NCBI RefSeq assembly: GCF_027497255.1
Contig: NZ_CP114903.1
Coordinates: forward strand, 5,332,001 to 5,396,000
Source of the DNA: Micromonospora sp. WMMD882
GTDB lineage: Bacteria > Actinomycetota > Actinomycetes > Mycobacteriales > Micromonosporaceae
Length of the DNA: 64,000 bases
Direction of reading: 5' to 3'
Shown here: positions 7,170 through 15,269 of the stretch, in pieces
How positions within the stretch are numbered: position 1 is the first letter of the stretch
How the letters are laid out: every line of letters begins with the position of its first letter
Translations under genes and position numbers: made by a program
The notes under the pieces: generated by a model
Database searches by the model: none
Told to the model about the DNA's origin: nothing
Seen by the model: only the letters and a program-made list of their open reading frames with translations

Positions 7170-7829
7170 TCACCGCCCACCGGGCGTGAGCAGCCCCCGG
7201 TCGTACGCGGTGGCGACGGCCGCGGCCCGGTCGTTGACGCCCAGCTTGGCGTACAGGTGCAGCAGGTGGGTCTTGACGGTGGCCTCGCTGACGAACAGCT
7301 TGGCGGCGATCTCCTTGTTGGACAGGCCACGGGCGACCTGGGTGAGCACCTCCAGCTCGCGCTGGCTGGGCGGCTCCTGCCCCGGGCTCCGGACCCGACC
7401 CATCAGCCGGGCCGCCACGGTGGGGGAGAGCACCGACTCGCCGCGTGCCGCCGCGCGTACGGCCCGGGTCAGCTCCTCGCGGGGCGAGTCCTTGAGCAGG
7501 TAGCCGGTCGCCCCCGCCCGGATCGCGGGCAGCACGTCCGCGTCCGTGTCGTACGTGGTCAACACCAGCACCCGGACGCCGGGGCTGCCGGCGGTGAGCC
7601 GACGGGTGGCGGTGACTCCGTCGAGACCCGGCATGCGCAGGTCCATCAGCACCACGTCCGGCCGGGTGGCTGCCGCCACGGCCAGCGCCTCCGCGCCGTC
7701 GGCGGCCGAACCGACCACGGTGAACCCCGGGTCGCCGTCGAAGATGCCGCGCAGCCCGTCCCGCACCACCGGATGGTCGTCGACGATCAGCAGCCGGATC
7801 AGGGCGACCGGCTCGTCCGCGTCGCTCAC
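7170..7829 (-). CDS. NarL/LuxR-type response regulator
   Basis: A 219-residue regulator with a receiver domain (LLIVDDHPVVRDGL; phosphoacceptor Asp63 in VVLMDLRMPG; Thr and Lys switch residues in VLTTYD and YLLKDS) and a C-terminal LuxR HTH (SQRELEVLTQVARGLSNKEI, then VSEATVKTHL). GTG 7829 overlaps the stop of the upstream histidine kinase by 4 nt, so kinase and regulator form a coupled two-component pair. It probably controls the adjacent ABC-2 exporter genes, as in other actinobacterial NarL-type drug-response operons; that target is inferred from position. Confidence 0.92.
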   Translation of the reverse strand: MSDADEPVALIRLLIVDDHPVVRDGLRGIFDGDPGFTVVGSAADGAEALAVAAATRPDVVLMDLRMPGLDGVTATRRLTAGSPGVRVLVLTTYDTDADVLPAIRAGATGYLLKDSPREELTRAVRAAARGESVLSPTVAARLMGRVRSPGQEPPSQRELEVLTQVARGLSNKEIAAKLFVSEATVKTHLLHLYAKLGVNDRAAAVATAYDRGLLTPGGR

Positions 7830-9505
7830 TGGACATCGCCATCCCTGCTGGCCGCGCCCGGGCAGGGTGGCGCCGTGACGCGCGACGCCGGGACCGACCG
7901 GAGGGGCGACGCCGGGACCGACGTGACGTGCGGCGCGACGTGTGGCCTCGGGGTGGGCGTGCCGCCTTGCGTGGGGATCGGCGTGACGTGTGGCGTCGGG
8001 GTGGGCGTGACGTGCGGCGTGGGGATCGGCGTGACAGGGGGCGCGATGTGCGGCGTCGGGGCGGGCGTGACAGGAGGCGCGGGGACGGCGGCCGAGATGG
8101 CGGTGCCGCCGCCCGGCTCCGACTCGATCGTGAGACGTCCGCCGACACCGGTGACCCGCTGCCGCATCGCAGCCAGCCCGTAACCGCCTTCCAGCGCGCT
8201 GACCGACGCCCGGTCAGGCAGCGCGGCTCGGCCTGGCGGTACGGCCTGGTCGGTCGATTCTGCTTGGTCGGTCGTTGTGGCGTGGCCCGTCGTTGTGGCG
8301 TGGCCGGTCGACGTGGCTTGGTCGGCTCGTGTCGCCGGGACGGCCGACGCGGTCGGGTCGAAGCCCACCCCGTCGTCGCGGACGTCCAGGATCACCTCGT
8401 CCGGCAGGTACGACAGGGTCAGCCCGACCCGGGTCGCGCCCGCGTGTTTCGCGGCGTTGGTCAGCGCCTCCTGAGCGGCCCGGAGCAGGGCCACCTCGGC
8501 TTCGGGGTGCAGCGGACGAGGCGTACCGGTCGTGCGCGCCTCACCCGGGACACCGTTACGAGCCGACCAGCTCGCGGTCAGCTCGGTAAGCGCGTCGGGC
8601 AGCCGGGTCGTCTCCAGCCGTTCCGGGCGGATGGCGCGCACCGAACGGCGGGCCTCGGCCAGACTCTCCCGACCCAGGTCGATCGCGGTGCGCACGTGTC
8701 GACGCCAGTCCGGCGTCCGGTCCCGGGCCTGCTCGGCGGCCTCCAGTTGGGTGATGATCCCGGCCAGCCCCTGGGCCAGGGTGTCGTGGATCTCCCTGGC
8801 CATTCGTTGCCGCTCGTCGAGCACGCCGGCCTCGCGGGCGCGGACCAGCAGTTGGGTGTGCAGCTCCTCGTTCTCCCGCATCGTCTCGGCCAGCCGCCGG
8901 TTCGTCTCGGCGAGTCGGGTGTTCGCCGCCGCCAACTCTCCGTTGGTGGTGGCGAGCACGGCGACGAGCCGTTTGCGGCTGGCGTTCTGATCCCCGGTGA
9001 TCATGCCGAACCAGCTCACCGCGCCGGCCGCGCCCACGTTGAACAGCACCAGCACCGACCAGAGCAGCCAGTGCTGGGGCGAAGCCGGCAGGCCGGCGCT
9101 CTGCGCGGTGGCGACCAGCGTGGCGGTAGCGGCGACCCCGGCGAACCGCCACCGGCCCGGCAGCACCAGGAACGCGTGCACGAAACCGATCCAGGTGAAG
9201 AACCCGAACCAGGGGCTGATCAGCACCAGCGCCGCGCCGAAGCCGAGCAGACCGAGGTAGTAACCGGCCATCAGGAGGCGGCGGTGCGCCCAGTCGGGGT
9301 GCAGGGTGACGAACCAGGCCACCCAGACCCCGGCCGCCGCGGCCAGGGCCAGCACCACCGGAACCGGGGGCGCGTGGTCCATCGGCGCGGCGAGCGCCAG
9401 CACCGTCCCGGCGGTCAGGCCGACGTACGGCAGCAGGCGGTACAGGCCCGCCTCCCGGTCCTCCCAGGCGGTGAGCCGGTCGACCCGTTCGGCGGTGCTG
9501 CTCAT
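7826..9505 (-). CDS. HisKA_3 sensor histidine kinase with low-complexity insertions
   Basis: A 559-residue membrane kinase. Residues about 25-170 hold five or six membrane segments; a coiled linker (about 180-225) leads to the dimerisation box MAREIHDTLAQGL with His240, then an ATPase domain with N box QEALTNAAKHA, G1 DDGVGFD and G2 GGYGLAAMRQRV. Two features are odd: an insertion of about 55 residues in the ATP lid between G1 and G2 (384-438, including TSTGHATTTGHATTTDQ), and a C-terminal tail of about 80 residues with repeated TPHVTPIP-type units. Both are low-complexity and repeat-encoded. It is cotranscribed with the response regulator and lies 7 nt downstream of the ABC permease. Confidence 0.9.
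   Translation of the reverse strand: MSSTAERVDRLTAWEDREAGLYRLLPYVGLTAGTVLALAAPMDHAPPVPVVLALAAAAGVWVAWFVTLHPDWAHRRLLMAGYYLGLLGFGAALVLISPWFGFFTWIGFVHAFLVLPGRWRFAGVAATATLVATAQSAGLPASPQHWLLWSVLVLFNVGAAGAVSWFGMITGDQNASRKRLVAVLATTNGELAAANTRLAETNRRLAETMRENEELHTQLLVRAREAGVLDERQRMAREIHDTLAQGLAGIITQLEAAEQARDRTPDWRRHVRTAIDLGRESLAEARRSVRAIRPERLETTRLPDALTELTASWSARNGVPGEARTTGTPRPLHPEAEVALLRAAQEALTNAAKHAGATRVGLTLSYLPDEVILDVRDDGVGFDPTASAVPATRADQATSTGHATTTGHATTTDQAESTDQAVPPGRAALPDRASVSALEGGYGLAAMRQRVTGVGGRLTIESEPGGGTAISAAVPAPPVTPAPTPHIAPPVTPIPTPHVTPTPTPHVTPIPTQGGTPTPRPHVAPHVTSVPASPLRSVPASRVTAPPCPGAASRDGDVQ
7916..8080 (-). repeat. Imperfect tandem repeat encoding the kinase Pro/Thr/His tail
   Basis: Units of about 24-30 nt built on gacgtgcggcgtcggggtgg and variants recur through this stretch and encode repeated TPHVTPIP / TPTPHVTP segments at residues about 476-530 of the histidine kinase. 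The tail follows the end of the ATPase domain, so it is outside the catalytic fold. Repeat number is likely to vary between strains. Confidence 0.7.
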
Positions 9506-9512
9506 CGGTTTC

Positions 9513-10247
9513 TCACTCCCAGCGGAACGACGTCGCCGCCACCGTACCCGCGAGCAGGGCCACCAGGGCCATGGTGAGCAGGTGCGCGGGTCGGGGCGGG
9601 GCGCCGTGCCAGGCGTCGAAGAGCGCCTGCACCCCCGGTGGGCTGAACGCGCCGACCCGGTTGACCACGTCGGGCAGGAGGAAGCGGGGGAGGTAGGCCC
9701 CGCCGAGGAACATGGTCAACAGGAACAGCACGCCGGCCGTGCCACCGGCCACCCGTTGGTTCGGGGCGACCGCCGCGACCAGCAGCCCCAACGCGAACAG
9801 CGCCGCCGCGCCGAGCAGGTAGGCCGTGGCGAAGCCGAGCAGGTGACCCGGCAGCGGCACGCCGAACGCGACCCGGCCGACCGCGATCAACAGCGTCGCG
9901 GCGAGCCCCGACACGGTCAGGTGCAGCAGCAGTTGCGCGGCGAGCAGGGCGGCCGGACGGGCCGGGGTGACCGCCAACCGGCGCAGCACCCCGCGTTCCC
10001 GGTAACCGGCCAGCACGTTCGCCAGACTGGTCAGCCCGGCCGTGGCGAGCGTCATCACCAGCAGTGACGGGGCGAAGTAGCCGATCAGGCTGTGCCCGTC
10101 GAAGAGATCGTCCGGCCGGCGCAGGGCCGGCACCGCGCCGAGCCCGGCGAGGATCAGCGCCGGAAGCCCCACCGCCATGAACGCCGTCACCGGCTCGCGC
10201 AGGAACAGCCGGATCTCCACCCGCAACATCTGACGCAGACCGGTCAC
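9513..10247 (-). CDS. ABC-2 type transporter permease
   Basis: A 244-residue membrane protein with six predicted helices. The N-terminal LRQMLRVEIRLFLREPVTAF, the ANVLAGYRERGVLRRLAVTP motif after helix 2, and GGTAGVLFLLTMFLGGAYLP before the last helices are typical of ABC-2 permeases that export drugs or lipids. GTG 10247 overlaps the stop of the ATPase gene (GTGA), so the two form an exporter. The two-component genes follow immediately, which suggests inducible export in response to a sensed compound or envelope stress. Confidence 0.9.
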   Translation of the reverse strand: MTGLRQMLRVEIRLFLREPVTAFMAVGLPALILAGLGAVPALRRPDDLFDGHSLIGYFAPSLLVMTLATAGLTSLANVLAGYRERGVLRRLAVTPARPAALLAAQLLLHLTVSGLAATLLIAVGRVAFGVPLPGHLLGFATAYLLGAAALFALGLLVAAVAPNQRVAGGTAGVLFLLTMFLGGAYLPRFLLPDVVNRVGAFSPPGVQALFDAWHGAPPRPAHLLTMALVALLAGTVAATSFRWE

Positions 10248-10975
10248 GACGACTCCCGCGCTGGGGTGGCGCGTTCGGTGAGCGCCAGGAAGGCATCCTC
10301 CAGGTCGACGCCGTCGTACCGGCGGATCAGGGCGGCCGGGGTGTCCAGCGCGACCACCCGGCCTGCGTCGACGACGGCGACCCGGTCACAGAGGCGTTCC
10401 GCCTCGGCCATCAGGTGGGTGACCAACAGGACGGTGACGCCCCGGGCGCGGAGCCGTTCGACCACCGCCCAGACCTCACGGCGGGCGTGCGGATCGAGCC
10501 CGGTGGACAACTCGTCGAGGATGGCGACCTCGGGATCACCGACGAGGGCCAACGCGATCGACAGCCGTTGCTTCTGCCCGCCGGAGAGTTTGCGGTACGT
10601 CACGTCGCGGTGGGCTCCGAGGCCCAACTCGGCCAGCAGCTCTGCCTGGTCGACCGGGAACCGGTAGAACGAGGCGTACAGGTCGAGCGCCTCACGGACC
10701 CGGATCCGATCGGGGAGTTGACTCTCCTGGAGTTGCACGCCGACCCGATGGCGGAGCCGGGCCGCGTCCCTGCGGGGGTCGAGCCCGAGGACCGACACCC
10801 CGCCCCCGTCGGGGACACGGAGCCCGGCCACGCACTCCACGGTGGTGGTCTTGCCGGCGCCGTTCGTCCCGAGGACACCGAAGACCTCCCCCGCCGTCAC
10901 GGTGAAGGAGACGTCGTGCACGGCCACCCGTGAGCCGTACCGCTTGTGCAGGTTGGTCACCTCGATGACCGGCAT
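10244..10975 (-). CDS. ABC transporter ATP-binding protein (drug-export type)
   Basis: A 243-residue ATPase from ATG 10975 (MPVIEVTNLHKRYGS); a longer frame to 11014 adds a basic stretch not expected for the family. Walker A is LGTNGAGKTTT, the Q loop VQLQES, the signature LSGGQKQRLS, Walker B VAILDELSTGLD (Asp-Glu), and the switch His is in LLVTHLMAEAERL. The C-terminal DLEDAFLALTE motif is typical of DrrA-like ATPases. It energises the coupled permease. This is the first gene of the exporter/two-component operon. Substrate unknown. Confidence 0.92.
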   Translation of the reverse strand: MPVIEVTNLHKRYGSRVAVHDVSFTVTAGEVFGVLGTNGAGKTTTVECVAGLRVPDGGGVSVLGLDPRRDAARLRHRVGVQLQESQLPDRIRVREALDLYASFYRFPVDQAELLAELGLGAHRDVTYRKLSGGQKQRLSIALALVGDPEVAILDELSTGLDPHARREVWAVVERLRARGVTVLLVTHLMAEAERLCDRVAVVDAGRVVALDTPAALIRRYDGVDLEDAFLALTERATPARESS

Positions 10976-11250
10976 GACCGCCGCCCTTCGCCGCGCCGTC
11001 GTCGTACCCGTCAATGGTCGGCGGAGACGACCCGGCGGCGAATCGACCAGCCGGCGCTGATCTTCACGGGTCCCGGTGGACGAGGGAAATCCACCAACCG
11101 GTGGATGCGGCGGAGGCGTGGCGCTGCGGGCCCGGAGGTGACGGCGCTGGCGACGGGACAGGGAGGTGTCGATCGGGTCCTGCCGGCCGGTTTCGTGCGT
11201 GCCCCGTATCTGGGGCAGCTCGACAGGGCGCGCTCACCTCACACTTCAGC

Positions 11251-11306
11251 CGGAGGGCGGAGGGCGGAGGGCGGAGGGCGGAGGGCGGAGGGCGGAGGGC
11301 GGAGGG
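11251..11306. repeat. Eight tandem copies of a 7-nt unit (cggaggg)
   Basis: A perfect 56-bp microsatellite of cggaggg x8 on the plus strand, located between the divergent ABC ATPase (start 10975) and the EI24-type gene (start 11450). Not in a real gene. Seven-nt arrays are prone to slippage; the plus-strand transcript would be a run of GGAGGG, which resembles Shine-Dalgarno sequence and could form G-quadruplexes. Confidence 0.95.
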
Positions 11307-11337
11307 CCGCGGGGGGACGGCGTCCCTCGCGGGGGGC

Positions 11338-11398
11338 CGCGGGCAGCGTCGCCCCGGATCGGCTGGCCGGATCGACGCCGCGCGGGCAGCGTCGCCCC
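11338..11398. repeat. 18-nt direct repeat, 43 nt apart
   Basis: The sequence cgcgggcagcgtcgcccc occurs at 11338-11355 and again at 11381-11398, each followed closely by ggatcgg-ctggcc / ggatcgg-ccggcc. Together with the heptamer array this makes the 475-nt gap 10976-11449 repeat-rich and otherwise gene-free. No known element is recognised. Confidence 0.8.
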
Positions 11399-11449
11399 GC
11401 CCGGATCGGCCGGCCTGACCGGCGACCCGAGGCACTAGGCTTCCGGTTC

Positions 11450-12247
11450 GTGAACGCACCCAGGGTCACCGCCCCGGCGGCCAGCGCCGTCGGCCGGTTC
11501 TTTTCCGGCGTCGGGCTGCTGCTGCGCGGCCTCAACCTGTACGCCCGCAGCCCCCGGCTGATGCTGCTCGGCGTCGTGCCGGCGCTGATCTCCGGCGCGA
11601 TCTACCTGACCGCCCTCGGCACGCTGGTCTACTTCATCGACGACGTGGCGGCCTGGGTCACCCTGTTCGCCGACGACTGGTCGACGACCGCGCGTAACCT
11701 GCTCCGGGTGACCGCCGGGTTGGCCCTGCTGGGCGTCGGCGGTCTGCTCGGCGTGCTCACCTTCACCGCCGTCACCCTGGTCATCGGCGACCCCTTCTAC
11801 GAGAAGATCTCCGAGCAGGTCGAGCAGCGGTACGGCGGCACGCCCGGCCAGGTGGAGGTGCCGTTCTGGCCGTCGCTGCGGCGCAGCGTCGCCGACTCGC
11901 TGCGGCTGATCGGGATTTCCGTGCTGGTCGGCATCCCACTCTTCGCGGCCGGTTTCGTCCCGGTGGTCGGGCAGACCGTCGTACCGGTGATCGGGGCGAC
12001 GGTCGGCGGCTGGTTCCTCGCCCTGGAGCTGGTCGGCGCGCCGTTCTACCGCCGTGGCCTGCGGCTGCCCGACCGGCGGCGGATGTTGAAGGCCGACCGG
12101 CCCACCGCGCTCGGCTTCGGCGTGGCGGTCTTCCTGTGCTTCCTGATCCCGCTCGGCGCGGTGTTGATCATGCCCGCCGCGGTGGCCGGCGCGGCGCTGC
12201 TCACCCGCCGCGTCTTCGACCAGCCCATCCAGGAGGTACGTCGATGA
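11450..12247 (+). CDS. EI24 domain (CysZ-like) membrane protein
   Basis: A 265-residue protein. RFFSGVGLLLRGLNLYARSP is the typical entry of the EI24/CysZ family, followed by hydrophobic segments at about 35-60, 85-115, 145-185 and 215-250, and the conserved GDPFYEKISEQVEQRYGG. E. coli CysZ is a sulfate channel; most actinobacterial EI24 proteins are of unknown function, so sulfate transport is only a possibility. GTG 11450 was chosen because the family N terminus begins here and TAGGCT (11436-11441) ends 8 nt upstream. The stop overlaps the start of the macrodomain gene (ATGA, 12244-12247). Confidence 0.82.
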   Translation: MNAPRVTAPAASAVGRFFSGVGLLLRGLNLYARSPRLMLLGVVPALISGAIYLTALGTLVYFIDDVAAWVTLFADDWSTTARNLLRVTAGLALLGVGGLLGVLTFTAVTLVIGDPFYEKISEQVEQRYGGTPGQVEVPFWPSLRRSVADSLRLIGISVLVGIPLFAAGFVPVVGQTVVPVIGATVGGWFLALELVGAPFYRRGLRLPDRRRMLKADRPTALGFGVAVFLCFLIPLGAVLIMPAAVAGAALLTRRVFDQPIQEVRR

Positions 12248-12756
12248 AGGTCGATCTCGTTCAGGGTGACATCACCGCGCAGCGGGTCGACGTGATCGTC
12301 AACGCCGCGAACTCGTCCCTGCTCGGCGGCGGTGGGGTGGACGGCGCGATCCACCGCCGGGGCGGCCCGGCGATTCTCGCCGAGTGCCGGGAGCTGCGTG
12401 CCTCCCGGTACGGTCGCGGCCTGCCGACCGGCCAGGCCGTCGCCACCACCGCCGGTGAGCTGCCCGCCCGCTGGGTGATCCACACGGTCGGCCCGGTCTG
12501 GTCGGCGGCGGAGGACCGCTCCGGGCTGCTGCGCGACTGCTACGCCAACAGCCTGCGGGTCGCCGACGAGCTGGGCGCGGTCACGGTGGCGTTCCCGCTG
12601 GTCTCCGCCGGGGTGTACGGCTGGCCGGTCGAGGACGCCGTCCGGCAGGCGCTGTCCGTGCTGCGCGCCGCGACCCCGACCACCGTCACCGAGGCCCGCC
12701 TGGTCCTGTTCGGCGACGACACCTTCCGTACCGCCACCCACGTCGCCACCCGCTGA
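12244..12756 (+). CDS. Macrodomain protein (O-acetyl-ADP-ribose deacetylase type)
   Basis: A 170-residue single-domain macro protein: VDLVQGDITAQRVDVIVNAA, then ANSSLLGGGGVDGAIHRRGG and PLVSAGVYGWP, closely matching the YmdB / MacroD class. Such proteins hydrolyse O-acetyl-ADP-ribose and remove mono-ADP-ribose from proteins or nucleic acids in the cytoplasm. The conserved Asn in VNAAN and the Gly-rich loop are intact. It is translationally coupled to the EI24 membrane protein through an ATGA overlap. The functional link between the two is unknown. Confidence 0.92.
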   Translation: MKVDLVQGDITAQRVDVIVNAANSSLLGGGGVDGAIHRRGGPAILAECRELRASRYGRGLPTGQAVATTAGELPARWVIHTVGPVWSAAEDRSGLLRDCYANSLRVADELGAVTVAFPLVSAGVYGWPVEDAVRQALSVLRAATPTTVTEARLVLFGDDTFRTATHVATR

Positions 12757-12784
12757 CCCGCCGACCCGCCTACCCCGGCGGAAC

Positions 12785-12856
12785 GATCGTGCTACTTCGC
12801 GGCAGTAGTGGCCTCGGGCGACATCGAGGCCACTACTGCCTGGAAGCAGCACGATC
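12785..12856. terminator. Very long hairpin (about 28 paired bases) after the macrodomain gene
   Basis: The arms are gatcgtgct (12785-12793) with agcacgatc (12848-12856), cttc with gaag in the interior loop, and gcagtagtggcctcg (12802-12816) with cgaggccactactgc (12825-12839), around an 8-nt loop ggcgacat. It sits between the convergent macrodomain gene and the orphan gene at 12890, so it can end transcription from both sides. Its length and precise inverted structure exceed a normal terminator and resemble a REP/MITE-like palindromic element. Repetition elsewhere in the genome cannot be tested here. Confidence 0.75.
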
Positions 12857-12889
12857 CTGCTCCAGGACGGCGCGGCGCAGGCCGGCGCG

Positions 12890-14020
12890 TCAGTTCTTGG
12901 AGTCGTCGACCGTGACGGTGATCTCGACCAGGTCGTCGTCACCGTCGGGGCTGTCGACGACGTGCATGCCCGCGCCGCGACGCATCAGCGCGACCAACCG
13001 GCTGAACACGTCGAACCCGCCGGCGATGTCCCGCCGGCTGCCCAGCATCGGGTTCTCGCGCATCAGGTGCGCCGACTGCGACCAGGAGATCCCGGTGACG
13101 CCGTTGGTGAGCGAGCGGAGGCTGTCGCTGTTCTTGGCGAAGCTCGCCATCAGCGCGCCGAAGGTGTGGTGCATGGTGGAGAAGACCAAGCCGGCGGTAC
13201 GGTTGTTGAGCTTGTCGATTCCCCACAGATTGTTGCGGCCCCCGCCGACCGCCAGGAACGTGGTGGTGTGGTCGGTCTTGTCGTAGACCTGGATCCACAA
13301 TGCCTCACCGTCGAGCGCGTGCACATCCGACGTGCTCATCAACGAATACCGCATGACGTATTTCGTGTTCTCGCGGATGGCCGCCCGACTGGCCTTGACG
13401 AACACGTTGCCCAGCGCGACCGGCCCGGAGACGGGAACGTCCTCCGTCAGCCGCTTCTGCCGGTACTCCACGAGCTCCCGGTCGTTCTCCCACTCTTTGG
13501 CCAGGTGGTCGCCCTCGGCCGCGGCGTCGTCGACGGCGAACTGACCGAACCGCGCCACCCGCGGCACCTCGCCGCCGACCGGCGGGAACACCGACAGCAG
13601 GGCGCGGAACGGCAGCCAGGTCCGGACGTCGCCGAAGACCCCCCGGAACGGCGAGGGCACCGGCACCGCGTTGCTGACGTGGGTGTACATGTGGAAGTCC
13701 TCGCCCACCAGGCAGTCGGTGACGCCGGCCTTGCCCAGGCTGTTCTCCTTCTTGCTGCGGGGCACGGCCTCGTCGACGAGCTTCTCCACCCCCTCGCCGT
13801 TGTTGGCGGTCAGTTTGCGAACCGACTCCTCCGGGTCCTTGTAGTCCCACCGGATGACCGGGGCGCCGATCGAGTCGAGGTGGAAAGTGTCGCGGCGGTA
13901 ACCGCGGATCGCCACTCCGGTGAGCTTGTCGAAGGTGCTCATGGAGAGCCGTACGTAGAACAGGATGTTCGACCGGACCATGTCCCGAATCGTCGGCGGC
14001 TTGGGCGGATCTGGCTGCAC
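12890..14020 (-). CDS. Unrecognised protein of about 376 residues
   Basis: I do not recognise this protein. The chosen start is GTG 14020, because AGAGGAAA lies 6 nt upstream on the minus strand; ATG 14038 is an alternative. It is soluble, without signal peptide or membrane helices, and mixed alpha/beta in character. Visible features: TIRDMVRSNILFYVRLSMST near the N terminus, an Arg/Lys-rich middle (EYRQKRLTEDVPVSG), FLAVGGGRNNLWGIDKL near residue 260, and an acidic end VDSPDGDDDLVEITVTVDDS. Its codon use is slightly less extreme than its neighbours. It is flanked by a large hairpin and followed on the upstream side by an AT-richer stretch (14100-14210). An acquired or lineage-specific gene is possible. 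Confidence 0.75.
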   Translation of the reverse strand: MQPDPPKPPTIRDMVRSNILFYVRLSMSTFDKLTGVAIRGYRRDTFHLDSIGAPVIRWDYKDPEESVRKLTANNGEGVEKLVDEAVPRSKKENSLGKAGVTDCLVGEDFHMYTHVSNAVPVPSPFRGVFGDVRTWLPFRALLSVFPPVGGEVPRVARFGQFAVDDAAAEGDHLAKEWENDRELVEYRQKRLTEDVPVSGPVALGNVFVKASRAAIRENTKYVMRYSLMSTSDVHALDGEALWIQVYDKTDHTTTFLAVGGGRNNLWGIDKLNNRTAGLVFSTMHHTFGALMASFAKNSDSLRSLTNGVTGISWSQSAHLMRENPMLGSRRDIAGGFDVFSRLVALMRRGAGMHVVDSPDGDDDLVEITVTVDDSKN

Positions 14021-14242
14021 GGCAGTTTCCTCTCGCATCGGGCGCGGCCCCCACGGCGCGCGCCCAACTGACCCCGACATCATGCGGGAGGCGTGGCGCT
14101 TTCGGTACGGCCGGAACAGTCCACAGTGGCGCGTCGACGTGTCGGGTTTCTTGCACACATTTCCCGCTGACGGGTCCGCATTTCGACAGTCCGCGGAAAA
14201 TGGCAGATCAGCCCGGCAGGGGCATCGACGTCCGACCGGGCC

Positions 14243-15250
14243 TCAGGCGGAGGCGCGCAGCACCAGCTCGGTGGGGAGGATCAACGCCGGCTCGACGGTC
14301 TCGCCGGCCGCCATCCGGAGGAGTTGCCGGGTGCCGGCGCGGCCCAGCTCCAGGATCGGCTGCCGGACGGTGGTCAGCGGCGGCTCGGTGTAGGCGGCGG
14401 TCTCGATGTCGTCGAAGCCGATCACCGCCACGTCGTCCGGCACCCGCCGCCCCGCCTCGCGCAGCGTGCGCAGGGCGGCGTGCGCCATCAGGTCGGACGC
14501 GGCGAACACCGCGTCCAGGTCGGGGTGGGCGTCGAGGAGCTGCCGCATGGCCGCCGCCCCGGACTCCCGGGTGAAGTCGCCGTACGCGACCAGCTCGGGC
14601 AGACCGGCGGCGGCGACGGTGTCCCGGTAGCCGGCCAGGCGGGCCAGGCCGGCGACCATGTCCTGCGGGCCGGCGATGGTGGCGATCCGCCGCCGACCGC
14701 CGTCGATCAGGTACCGGACCGCGCGGGTCACCCCGCCCACGTGGTCCACGTCCACGTACGGCACGGGCGAGTCGCCGAGCGCCCGGCCGCTGCACACCAC
14801 CGGGATGCCCAGCCGGGCGAGCCGGCCGGGCAGCGGGTCGGCGCCGTGCAGCGAGGCGAACAGCACCCCGTCGACGTGCCGACCGCTGGTGTACCGCTCC
14901 ACCCGCTCCCGCCCGGCCGGCGAGCCGGCGAGCATCAGCACGAGCTGCTTGTCGGCGGCCTCCAGCTCCTGGCTGACGCCCCGGATGATGCCGGGGAACA
15001 CCTGGTCGTCGGAGAAGACCCGGGTGGCCGCCTCGGGCATGATCAGCGCGATCGAGTCGGTGCGCTGGGTGACCAGGCTGCGGGCGGCCAGGTTCGGCAC
15101 GTACCCCAGCTCGGCCACCGCCTGGTGGACCGCCTGCCGGATCGGTTCGGCGACCGTGGTGGAGCCGTTGACCACGCGGGACACGGTGGCCCGCGACACC
15201 CCGGCCCGCCGGGCCACCGCCTCCAGGGTGGGCCGCTGCGCCGTCGTCAT
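14243..15250 (-). CDS. LacI-family regulator of the beta-glucoside operon
   Basis: A 335-residue LacI protein from ATG 15250. The N-terminal HTH is TLEAVARRAGVSRATVSRVV with hinge YVPNLAARSL; the periplasmic-binding-protein-like core follows (DGVLFASLHGADP, YVDVDHVGGV, DLMAHAALRTL, VIGFDDIETA, LTTVRQP). It is the last gene of the operon, 19 nt after the GH1 gene. By similarity to CebR/BglR, it would repress the operon and release DNA on binding a beta-glucoside such as cellobiose. The two gagagcgctctc palindromes in front of the first gene are its likely operators. Confidence 0.9.
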   Translation of the reverse strand: MTTAQRPTLEAVARRAGVSRATVSRVVNGSTTVAEPIRQAVHQAVAELGYVPNLAARSLVTQRTDSIALIMPEAATRVFSDDQVFPGIIRGVSQELEAADKQLVLMLAGSPAGRERVERYTSGRHVDGVLFASLHGADPLPGRLARLGIPVVCSGRALGDSPVPYVDVDHVGGVTRAVRYLIDGGRRRIATIAGPQDMVAGLARLAGYRDTVAAAGLPELVAYGDFTRESGAAAMRQLLDAHPDLDAVFAASDLMAHAALRTLREAGRRVPDDVAVIGFDDIETAAYTEPPLTTVRQPILELGRAGTRQLLRMAAGETVEPALILPTELVLRASA

Positions 15251-15269
15251 CCCCGTCACCACCACCTCG

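Noticed and set aside
5986..8183. Very long open frames on both strands over the WYL and response regulator genes (720 and 661 residues)
   Set aside because: High GC leaves few stops in shadow frames. Their proteins are Arg/Gly/Pro strings, while the real frames have intact WYL, receiver and LuxR domains.
10946..11449. N-terminal 168-residue extension of the EI24 gene through the heptamer array
   Set aside because: The sequence is translated microsatellite (GGRRAEGGG); the family start and a -10 hexamer put the start at 11450.
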